Source: Tamarix chinensis
Lineage: Eukaryota; Streptophyta; Magnoliopsida; Caryophyllales; Tamaricaceae
Direction: 5' to 3'
NCBI GenBank assembly: GCA_030549775.1
Contig: CM060175.1
Span: forward strand, 35,896,318 to 35,960,317
Length of the DNA: 64,000 nt
The position numbers and the translations under genes were made by a program. Below, in pieces: positions 47,615-59,700 of the stretch. Below the pieces are notes generated by a model. It was not told the DNA's origin, did no database searches, and saw nothing but the letters and a program-made list of their open reading frames with translations. How positions within the stretch are numbered: position 1 is the first letter of the stretch; every line of letters starts with the position of its first letter.

Positions 47615-50600
47615 TGTAACACCCAAAAATTTACTGTTAAAAAAATTTCGTTAAAGCGGGAAATGCTTTTCAAATATGAATGGGCGTTACCACCATAATT
47701 GATATAATTCTGACTACAAACCATCCTTATACCAATTATGAGGAAAAAGTAAATTAGGATGTAAGACATGATAAATATAAAATGAGGATACTCCATAACA
47801 TAAGTAAGAGTTTAGAGTTTACATTGAAAATGGAACCAAAATACATAAAGTAAATATTTCAGGTGAAAATGACAAAGAAGAAAAAAAGGTTTAAAAAATA
47901 ACTATATAGCATAGCTCTCCGACTCACAACACCAACATAAAACGATATCACTCCACCCCGATCAAAGCATCATAAGTAGTATAGTCATCTAGCGAGTCCT
48001 TATTTACCTACAAAGGGTCATAAGGGGTCTCTGCTTATGAAAATGAGTAGGATCCATAATAAGGATGATGAATATGCTATGTACTATGTAAGGTAACAAT
48101 ACATACAAAAAGGGTCACAAAAGTTTATAAGACCACAATAGGATATGACATGCACAATGGATAATCTTATTTATTTAATACTCTCAAAACCATATGGTAG
48201 TAGCGTAGTGATAACTATTTATGATTTTATTCACCCTGGGTTCAAGATCCCACTTTTCTCAATCAGTGGAATGGTGATAAAGTACAACCTAAGGACAAGA
48301 TTCTTCTAGCCACTATTCTTAATAGGTGGAATGGTAAGCAAGTATAAACCCAAGACAAGATGCTCCTAGACACTATTTTCAACTGGTTAAGAGGTAATCA
48401 AAGTACAACTAGCCCTAACCCATATGATTTTCTATTATAAGTAATTATTATCTTATCAAGAATTATGATCATTCAATGGTTTATTTAAATTAAGTTTGAG
48501 ACCCTACTATTCACAACTGGTGGAGTGGTAATAAGGTATAACCCTAGGGTAAGATGCTCGTGGCCACTATTCTTATCCAATGAAACGAGTAGGTACAATT
48601 GGTCCTAAGGCAGGTGATCTTCCACCTTAAGTGATTAGTGTATTATTCATAATTTATTTATTTCAAGGTTATTACATGTTCATGTAAACATACTTATGTA
48701 AGGCACAATCCTAACACATACCCCAAAACAAACCTATTTCCCCTTAGAAACCCTAATCTCACAACCCTAGCATATTCTCTCCCCTACTTCCCCATTAGTC
48801 CCCAATTTCCATAACCAATCTTAACATGTTATTATGAAATATTTATTCAAGATTCGTGGTCTATTACCCATGTGTTACAGATGTGATAATTACCTATCCC
48901 TAGGGTAACTATTTGAGACCCCTTCAAAAACCCTAACTTCTCATACATAGCATAGTCCCTTTTCTAGTGATCATTTAGTTTCTGAATTCCATTCCTATGC
49001 ATAGAATGATATTTTTAACCATTGAATAAAAAATCATGGTCTAATTCCCACATGTTATACATACGATAATAACCTACCCCTCGGGTTACTATTCGGGCTC
49101 CTCTAAAATCCTAATTTTCTTATTTGATCATAACTATTTCCTTAGACCCCATGTGGCTACAAAATATAGTATACATTCCAAAAATGCTATTGTTGACATC
49201 ATATCCCAAGGTTGCGGTCCAAATCTACCATCTTACACATGCAATAATAACCTACCTTTAGAGTTACTACTTGACCTCCTTCAAAACCCTAGTTTTACAT
49301 TTTGGTCATAAGTCCTTTCTTAGAGCTCAAATGACTCCTCCAATTTGTATGTATACCCAAGACACCGTCATTAACCTTATATTCAATCCCTAGTGTCAAT
49401 CTCCCACTTTTTTCACATGTGATCATGAATCCACCCCCTAGTTTTTACAAATGACACTTATGACATTTTCCTTCCTTTATTTACTATAAACCTTTCATTT
49501 TCAGTCTAATTATCTCATATAGTACCCTTCATCTATTTTGAGTCACCCAACACTCTAAATTACTCAACATGTCACTTTTTAATCATATTGACCAAAATAT
49601 CCCTAGGTCGCTGAAATGCTTATTTTCCCCTTCCTCAAATCGTAGGACTCCCAACATAAAAGACTCTTCAACTTCTCACACATACAATAGCATATAAATC
49701 ATGGCCATGGTTATATATAGATACTTCGTATTCAACACAGTCATATCTACACAACTTTCTTACCATCTTCTATCATCATGTAAAATCACATATTATATAT
49801 AACACCAAAGTCATGTAACCTTTCATACCATGCCATCACACATCAACACAACAAGGACATATATTATAACACAACAAAACTTTATCTATTATGATATCCT
49901 TACTGAAGTGGCTTTGATCTCTAAGCATGTAATACCTATGCTTTTTCCTCTACTATCCCTTGAATATCACCTAAAAATAAGGACATACACAGTTTTGATT
50001 TTTTGTAAAGACTTTGACATAAACGAAGACTAAAAGAGGGGAAAGGAAATGGATTTAATCAAACTAGGAAAGATTGGTAATGGTGGTTGTGGTGGTAGTG
50101 TCAATATTAGTGTTTAGAAGATGGGTGAGGGTTGGCCACTAGGGTCACGATGGTGGCAGTATTGGGACTAACAAAAGTCAGTGGTGAGTGGTGGAGGTGG
50201 AGATGATAGCTAAAGGTGGTGTAGGGAGGAGAATGGATGAGAGAGGGAAAGAAGAAGGGGGAAATGAGGGCTTGATGTGGTGGTGGTGATGAATTGAGGT
50301 ATCCATAGTGATGCTCCCATAATGGTGGCGGCGAGGAGAAAGGAAATAAGAAGGTTGGTGGCAGTGGTGTAGCGTTGGTGGTAGGGGATGTGGCTAGTCC
50401 AGGCTACAAGTGTAGGGTAGGGAGAAGGGAAGAGGCTACAACAAAGAGGCACAAAAATTAGCAGAGTAAGGCAAAAACTAAAGAGAAATAAGGAGAGTCT
50501 GAGGTATATATATATGTGCATGTGTGCTTGTATGGTATGATTCTGGAAGAATAAAAAGAACAAGGAGGAGGGTGTAGGTGTGTGACGGGGATGATGGTGA

Positions 50601-51141
50601 TTGTGCAGCTACAGGGTGAGGGTGATTGTGCAAGAGATGGTTAGGGTAGGGTAATAGTTGCAGGGTGAGGGTGGTGATGGTTGATGAAAGTATTGCGTAA
50701 GAAGAAGAAGAAGAAGGGCACGTGGAGATGGGTGTGCGATGGGGTGTAGGTCTACAGAGATAAGGATGCAGAAGGAGAAGAAGAAAAGAAGAAAGGAGGT
50801 GAGGTGATGGTGTAAGTGGATGGTGCAGGTGGAGGGTGCAAGTGAGTAGATTCAAGAATTACAACTTGAGGTTGGCGGGAGAAGGAGAAGAAGGAAAGAA
50901 AATAAAAGAAAAAGAGAAAGGGTTGGGGGGATTAATTTATGGTGAATTTAGATTAGCAGAAATTTTTGCGGATTTGATTTTAGTTTACGAATTACGGTTT
51001 ATCAAAGATAAGGTTTTCGAAATCGGTTAAAGTTTTGGAATTAAGGATAGGTTAAGGATAATATAGGATTTATTGAGATTATCATTAGATTAGGCCACTA
51101 ATGATATGTGATTAGATTAAACAAAATTTTGGGGTATTATA
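47615..51141 (+). mobile_element. Long LTR copy E, about 3.5 kb
   Basis: It starts TGTAACACCCAAAAATTTAC and ends CAAAATTTTGGGGTATTATA. Head phrases (GCGTTACCACCATAATTG) and CTTATGAAAATGAGTAGG at 48032 match other copies. A diverged hairpin array lies at 48245-48600. Repeats of about 175 bp containing GATAATAACCTACCCCT start near 48891, 49071 and 49242. A G-rich block spans 50080-50930. It is the closest relative of copy A. No clear target duplication is visible (ATATA versus AGCCA). No coding domain. Confidence 0.75.
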
Positions 51142-51640
51142 AGCCACATCACTGATTTTTGGTCCATGGACAAAGCAACAACACCGATTGCTATTCCTAG
51201 GGCGGGGCAACAATGATAATTGCAATTCCATTGGTAGGGGCAACGACAAGAATTATCGTTATATGGTTAGGGCAACAACAACAATTATTATTCCATAGAT
51301 AGAAGCAACACGATGCTTTGCCGATCCTTGGGAGAGGCAATGTCAACCTTTGCTGTTTCATGGGGGAAAGCTACGGAAGATGGCGTTAGAGGAGAGCATA
51401 GGGCAACACCGCACAATGCCATTCCCATGCATCCACTATTGTGTGGGCTTCGCATAATTTTATTTATATAAATACCTTCGTATGAATTATTGGTGTTCAT
51501 TTTTGGATCTAAAATATGATAGAAAAGGAGGAAAGAGATTAGAGGAATCGAATACTAGGTGAAAGGAGGAAGGAGATTTGAGAAGGAGAGAAGGAGAGCT
51601 GATGTATGAGATATGAAGAAAGCAAATATGTTATGGTTTC
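51142..51640. repeat. Degenerate repeats of about 50 bp with GGGGCAACAA
   Basis: Repeats containing CCATTGGTAGGGGCAACGAC, TATGGTTAGGGCAACAAC and GGGAGAGGCAATG phrases to about 51420, then purine-rich sequence. Possibly the reverse-oriented counterpart of 35177-35580. No gene seen. Confidence 0.4.
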
Positions 51641-53576
51641 TTATATTAAGCAGAGTAAAGTGAGGGTATTTTTGATATTTTTCTGTTAATTATTTTTATT
51701 TAGAAATTAATTGTTTTCCAAATAATACCTGTGTAATATAGTTATACAGGTGCATGCAAAAATATAAAATTATCTAGTAGCCCATTATTAATATAGCACA
51801 CTATTAACAATATCTACTAATATAAAAGCAAAGTAGACAGTGCATTGGTAGCAAATAAGATACTTGGGTGGAGGAAGAAACGAGACAAAAAGTAATTCTT
51901 CTGCTATAAAGAGGATGACGGGTGATAAGTCAATCAATTTTAATAAGATTTGTGGGCACGGGGAAGACCCAATTTCATGTAGCACCGGTATTGTCACGGT
52001 ATAATATTAATAGAGTAGGACGGGGTCCGTATCTACAAGTGACCAGACTATATCACAAATCCTAGATGCTATTGCTCCGTACCCAATTTAACAGGGTCAA
52101 CTTAAATACTATATACACAAATTGGAATTCTGCATCGGTAGGCAACTAAAATCCGGGCAAGTTAATTCTCTCCCAGTAAAATTTAACCACATATAATTTT
52201 AGAAATTCAGTAACTTGATTTTAAGTCAAATTCAATCAGATAATCGGCATCAACTAATTTAATATTGACATGATCTCACAAGATCAAATTTAATATTAAT
52301 TAATTATAATAATAAACAATAATAGATATTTTATTATTTGTTTAAAAAAAATATTATTTTATAAAGTTATAGGTTTTTACACAAAATACTATATAAAAAA
52401 TTATTATAATAAGTAAGCAATAATTAATAATTAATTTTTAATTATGTATTTAGATAAGATAAATTTAATATTTATTTATGAAATTAATAAATGTGATTAA
52501 TTTTAATAATTAATATCCATTTTAAACCACACCTGATCCGATCAAGAATTAATTAGGTTTAAATACAATTCAATCCATTAAAATTAAAAAAAAATTAATT
52601 CATCAAGTTAATATAAAATGACATAAATTCTAACTTAGCCAACAAACCAAACTAATCTTAATATATGACTATCTTTATTTAAACTCCACAAATTAAATTA
52701 ATCTAAAATAATATAATTTAAACTAATTCAATTCTATCTGAACCAATAAATTAATTTAATATAATTTGAATGTACAGTCAACCGACTCCCACCCTACCAA
52801 TTAATAATTAAAAATAATTTTTATAAAATAATTATTTATTTGTTTAGAACTACTTATAAGAAATAATTATTTAATTTAATTATTTATTTTAAAACAAATT
52901 TTAGCTTAAATTTTTTTAAAATAAATAATTATTTAAGATAATTACACTTAATAATTAGTTCCAAATAATTAGTAAAAGGACGGAACCTCCGAACATCCGA
53001 TCCGAAAGGCACCTCACCTGGTTGTCACATCTACTAGAACATATTCAATAGTAGATAAAAGAAAGTGTGGAACCGCCAAACCATTGAAATCGAACAGATT
53101 CAGCGGTCAGCATCAGCATATACGAACTTATGTTATAATTCTGTGGCAGTTGAGAATAAAGGGGGGAGCCAAGCGACCCCGACGCGGTGTCACTTTTTGG
53201 CTTGCATGCCAGCGTTTGATTTGTGCGGCAAAATAGAAATACTAGCCATCAACATCTTTTACTAAATCACGCAGTCGTCGAAATGGACTCAATCACTGAA
53301 GCCTGACTGTGATGCTTGCACTGCAGCGCATTCCAAAACCAGACTAACTACTGCGATTTATATTTTTCTATCCCGCTCTGTTCACCGTGTCCGCATGTGC
53401 TTATCGTCCTTCACACCCATCGCCGTTTCGGATTTCTAGGTGTGCTCAGTCACTTTTATGGTTTAGACCTCAGTTTAAAGTTTTCTTTTATTTTTACTTG
53501 TTTGTTCCATTGAAAGGGTTTTGTTCTGATTCCCCAATCTCATTGGATTTTGTACTGTGAATGGGAAGAGGAGGAG
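51641..53576. other. Intergenic/5' flank of NRAMP gene
   Basis: 51641-52980 is AT-rich, with much TTAATTAATAA and AAATAATTATTT, and shows no gene or clear element border. From about 52980 base composition becomes more balanced up to the ATG at 53577, which fits a promoter plus 5' leader. No convincing TATA box or transcription start could be fixed by eye, and a leader intron cannot be excluded. Confidence 0.4.
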
Positions 53577-53705
53577 ATGGCGCCGAGTGGCTCGGACAGC
53601 GGAGGACAGCAGCAATTCATTGTTGGCTCTGGGAATGGGACTAATAACCAAATGCGTTCGCCTCTGATTGATAGTATTGATACCGAGCAAATTGTCGTCC
53701 CTGAT
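53577..53705 (+). CDS. NRAMP exon 1
   Basis: 129 nt, 43 codons from ATG. Donor GAT|GTCAGT, phase 0. The SPLID and IVVP phrases near the end correspond to the SPLIE..QI(I)VP segment of plant NRAMP1/6 tails. Confidence 0.9.
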
Positions 53706-56700
53706 GTCAGTATTGTCATCTTTCCTCTTCATTCTTTTCTCACACACCGTATTTTTTTTCTCTTTCAAATTTATGTTCTAGCGATGATTCCATGTCATTC
53801 GCTACAGTTAATTTTGCCTGATAAAACAGTGTGTATGTGTGCATATATTGTTTCTTCTTCTTTTTTTTTTTGGGGTGTGTGAGTGTTCTCATAGTGTTTT
53901 GCTAATGATGCACTTCTGTGCTTGGAATATTTTTTTTCTAACGACGTTCTTATGTTCTTATTTTCTTTTTCATTTTTTCTTCCATCTTCGCTATCTTTCT
54001 ATATAAATAAGGTTGAAAACAGGCTGAAGGGGCAGGTGAGGACGAATAGGATTAGACTTGGTTATTTCCATCATTCAGATAGAGTTTGAGTCGGGCTTTT
54101 CCCCAGAGAGTTCATGTTTTGTTTTTAGTTTTTGGTTCTCTTTGAGTCTGGTTGGCTCGGATTGCTGGTTTAATTTTACGAATTTTTTTTTTTTTATTTC
54201 TTTTCGAACAGATTTTAGAAGCTGTAGCTGGTTATTTGTTTCTTCTACGTTGCTTTCCTCAATGACGCAACCGATCGATTATTTTTCTAAAGTCATTTTC
54301 GTTTGGTTTTTGGTTTGGCTATTGTTGAATTTTGGAGGATTTGGGTTTAGTTGTCGTCATCTGTTAAGGCTCAATTTGGCAAGTACATTATTTTGAAATT
54401 ATTATTTCATTTTAGCAAGGGCGTAGTCTGTTACTTTTTTCTTTTTAATAAAATTATAATAGTCTATTACTTTTTGAAAGTTCAATATCTTTCTCATCTT
54501 TTGTCACAGTTTACGGTTAAGCGTTCTCATACAAATATTATTTACCAAACGGAGCCCCGGTCATTTTAAGTTTGTCATATGTCAAGTTTTGGGTGACAGC
54601 AATAAGTGTTGTATTGTTCGTTACTGATAGGCTTTTGGGTTGAAGTTGTGTCAGATTTGAGGCAAGTCTAATTTGGTCTATTGAGATCTGGATTTACCTA
54701 CTCTAAAGGCTTGTTTGGTACTTAAGAGCCTACATCGTTAGTATGCCATACTATCTAAGATATTGGTGGTTTTAGGTAAAAAATATATTTATTTTTGGTC
54801 AGTAAATCTTTTAAATACTAAATGCAACTTTATGGATACATCCTCAAAGAAACAAAGAGATATGATAGGAGTAAAGAAGAATCTACCAAAGGGCATCGAC
54901 AAGAGTTACTTAGGGCATTTTAATATTTATAGTGCCAGACAAGTCTAATAACCTGCTAGGGTGAATATCTCTAATTATGGAAAATGTGTCGGTTCCTTTC
55001 CTCCCTAATGTGGTAAGTAGCAGCTGCCAACATATACCTCAGCACTAGTGCATGCAATAAAATTACAGTCGTGGTATTAAAGCGTTGTGAATGAGAAATT
55101 ATGTGTCGCAGTCATCGTAGAATGCATTTTTATTTTTATTTCACAATATGCTCTAATTCTTATTTACTGATCATATAAATATAGGTAGGTATTCAATAAA
55201 CTAATGTTCTATATTATATAAGAAGTATTTAATCGATTCATTCTATGTTAAATTATCCTAATAACTATGCATTTGCCTTGAAATGAAAAATATTATTTAG
55301 CGTTACATGTGAAGTTAATAAATAACAATACTTTATTATAATCCAATTGTTACTTGGTCCAAGATATATATAGTTTATGAATACAAGAAATTATTATGCA
55401 TACTGTTTTAGTAGATTTAGGATTTCCCAATAAATCCCCAATTTATCGGCTATATTCCGGTTTATGAACAATATTTTCTGATATCTGATATATCGGCATG
55501 AAATTTGTGAATTTTTTATCCGTCGTGTATCAACTATTTTACACATCAGCCAACCTAAATTCGCTAAATGGAAGCCAATATGCTATAGCGGGAGTGCTAT
55601 TTAACTTTTTGCATTAGCTTCTTGCTTCTCTAACCATGTCCTCCTTGATGTAGCCATCTTAGCACGGAACTTAGTGTAGTATCACGAAGACCATGCATCA
55701 ATTTCTGCTAGACCTGATTGGATTATGGACACTGAATGTACATATGATCAATTGGTTCTGCATTTGATTCACACAGTATACATGCCCCATCAATCTCCAT
55801 ACCTATACTTCTCATTCGATCCTTAGTGAAAAGTCTATCCTTGACGGTAAACCATAGATGCAGCTGCTGCCACGGGATGGAAATAGGATTCCATACCACT
55901 TTCCATTTGTCCACAACCTCCGCTTTGGGCCTTAGAATCTTATTAGCCTTGGTGATGCTATAAGCATCCTGGACACAGAGTTGGTTTGGAAGTGGAGTAA
56001 GAAATGGGCATGAAGACAGTCCCCAAATGCAATAATCTTCTCAGGCAATAAGATACAGCCATTGCAATAGGAATATACCCTAAATTTCTGCCTTTGATAA
56101 AGTATGTGTGAGTCGATGTGATCCATGAAATGTCTTTAAGCTTTAAATTACATAGCAGTCTCCCCAATGCTGCTATATTCCACCACTCGAGGTCAAACAC
56201 ACCCAAACCACCTGCTTGATTTGGTTGACAGACTTGCTGCCATGCCACTGGGCTTTTCCTAGTAACAAGATGTGATCAGACCACAGGAAAGACCTGCAGT
56301 TTGCATTGACTGCAATGATAATCTTCTTAGGAAACAAATACACAAGGCTCCAATATGCTTGGATGTCAAAATGGACAGATTTGAATAGTTTAGGTCTTCC
56401 AGCATAGCTAAGGTTTTGCCAGGACATGAGTCCAGCTGTGTTTAGCCAATGTTTATTGATGTTCATCGATCTTCAATGCTCATCCAGCAAGAGAGGCCAT
56501 CTGACAGGGAGGCTGCCCTCTTATATGTGTAACTTCTAAAATGAATTTTGTTTTGTTTCATCGTCCACACAACCCCCAATAATGAATGACACGCTTTGCA
56601 GCATTAAGATGTATGCCACCTAAGCCAGAGAAGCAAAGGGAATTGTCATGGAGAGAGAGGACATAATTGCAATCACCTCTGCAGAAAAAGAGATCATGCA

Positions 56701-59700
56701 CAAATAATAGAGAAATCAATTTGACCTTCCTATATTTGGAGTAGGGTAAAAAGAAGGATTGGTCCACAAGGTGCTCAATAGTCTTCTGCAGTACTCCATA
56801 ATTTAGTAAAAAAATTGGTGCAAAAGTAGGTGGTTTTTAGGTTTGCAAGTCGTAATCTCAATAATTTTTTCTTAATTTACCCTTGTCTTCTCCAACAGCT
56901 AATAATTTTACCCTTGATTATAATCTTCTTTCAACAAGGGCAAATATGTAGACTGTATACAAATCGTCAACTTTTAATTATTGAAAAAAATCATTTCTAG
57001 CATAAAAAAGAAGTCCAGTCTACCATTCATAAATGACAACCATCTAAAACTTCAACTTCAATAAACTGGCTAAATAAAGACAACCATCTAAGAGGTCATA
57101 ATTGAAGATTTATAAAGCGAAAGTGTACGAACAACAATCATTGCATCACTAATAGCATAAATGAAATACCGGTGCAGATCCAAGAAGTTTAAATATGGAC
57201 AAAATAACTTTACGTTGGATATACTAACTCTCAGGCCAACGACTCCTGCCCACATTATGTTGCAAAGTGTCCTTTATTTTCCTGGATAAAAGTTGAGGTC
57301 ATCACAATAACCAAACAATCAAATGTAGCATCACTACAAGTAAACCAACTCTAATATATGGAAGGGCTGATGCTTTATAGAAAATCACGACATAACACAT
57401 CATGGGGTAGCGTGCTTGAGAACAAATGTATACAAGGCATATGTTACATCATAAGTTACTCGTGCATCTCATGGAGACATACAACACTATGATCAAGCTC
57501 ACAAAACCAAGGACCAAGGCCACCTAAGGCATCAAGACTCAATCACTGATACACGTGGACAAATGTCATCCATTGTAGAAAATCATATGGCCAAAGGGCA
57601 GAGTAAGACACAAGGGTGACTCACCCACCACACATGGTCGCTAATGTTAAGGGACTAGTGCAACCATACAAGGATATCGAACTTCCACCACACTTAGACA
57701 TTAATGCCATAGGATACAACAAGCACATAAAGAGAGACGCATCTAGGCATTATGCCAATGATACGCACAACCACAGTCTGTCCAGGGATCCAGGCATGAC
57801 ACCCATGTTACACTAACAGCCTTATATCCATCTTACACCAACGACCTTACACCCATATTACACTAACTACATTACACTAATGTTGTGTTCAGTACCCATG
57901 CAATTAAATAGTGGTCCCGCTATAGCGTAGCGGCCTCTATTTAGCGATTTTTGGGTCTGTCGTGATGCAAAATTACTGATACGCTACGGTTTTAAAATTT
58001 TACATTTATTGGCCGATAAATTGCTGCTAAATTGGTCGATAAATCGGTATCACCGATAAATCAAAAAATATCATTGATAAATTGAGATAAATCACCGATA
58101 AATCGGGGATTTATTGAGAATTCTTAAATCTACTAAAAAAAAGCATGCATTATAATTTTTTTATTCATTTACTATATATATCTAGGACCAAGTTATTATT
58201 GAATTATAATAAAGTATTACTATTTATTATCTTCACATTTATTATTAAATAACATGTCTTTTTTCATTCTAAGGTAAATTTAGGGTTATTAGGAAAATTT
58301 AACATATAATGACCCACTTTAATACTTCTAATATAATATAAAGCACTAGTTTATTAAATATTTATATTCAAATGATTAATAAATAATAATTAGAGTATAT
58401 GGTGAAATAAAATTAAAAATTCCCGCTGCGATAACCGCGACACATAATTTATCGTTTGCGACACTCCGATACCATGACACCGCTACTGTGACCGCGATTT
58501 AATTGCCTGTCAGTACCACATTAAAGATATTATGGCTAGATGTCACACTTATGTTACACCAATGGTCATACGCCAATGATATGCTCACAACCATACGCTG
58601 ATGTTACACTCGCCACCACAGTAAAGACATTATGTCTAGGCATGCCCATGTCACACCAATGGCCTTATGCTAATATCACATTCATGGCCTTATGCTAATA
58701 TTATGCTCATCACATCATTGGCATTATGTCTAGGCACTAATCTCATATTATGCCACAATCACTACGTAACCATCTCGATGAAGGACACAATGTGGGTGCA
58801 CATGATCACAGATACAAACATGAGGCATTGCGCCACTCATAATCCACACATCATCCATTGGATTCCAACTCAAGGTAATAAACCAAAATTAACAGACTTA
58901 ACCATTTATTAATTCTACTACAACCTCTCGAGCATACACGCTGCACATACCATTCTTATTTATCACCTGACCACTATTAATTTTGTTAGAAGATCACAAA
59001 GGTCTAATGAATTCATTAGTGAAGGCATTAAGCCACAAGATTTACTTTTAACCATATTCTTAAATCCAATTACTAACAATCAACTTAAAACTCAAACTTA
59101 AAAGATTAAGGTTAAAAGTATGGTCAACCCCTAGGGTTAACTTGAAAATACTCAAAAGCATCCCAAGGTTAGTGATCTACTATCACAAACCATTAAATTG
59201 GTTTGGTTCAGTAACATAAGTCACAAAGAGAGCAATCAATCGGTATTGGGAACTAGTGGACTGGTAATAAGTTTTTAGAAAACCTTATTTTCTTACAAAT
59301 TTGCCGCACTTTCAAAACTTTTCAAATTTTTATTATTTTTACATATTTAAATATAAATGTGATATATTTTAAAGGGTTTAAATATGGGATATTAAAGTGT
59401 AGAACTCCATAATATGTGTGTATTATTCTATACTCACCTATATATTTGATCAAAGGGAGCAAGTCATTCATCTCAGGAGCTTAGTTGTTAGGAAAAACTT
59501 ATTTGGAAGTGTTAAAGTTTGTGTTTGGTATGTATCTCTAATTCCTCAAAAACATACAAACATAACATGCTAAGATTTATGAGTTAATTAATGATCTTAT
59601 TTGATATATTATGATAATTGTTATATTGTTGCTTCATGATAAGCATTAAACTGTGGTTGTTAAAGTAAAGGGAAAGTGCTTCATTTGGGCAAGCATTGTA

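Noticed and set aside
53550..53576. In-frame upstream extension of NRAMP exon 1
   Set aside because: The extension has no ATG (it begins at TTG) and adds residues not expected in the family; the ATG at 53577 is preferred.
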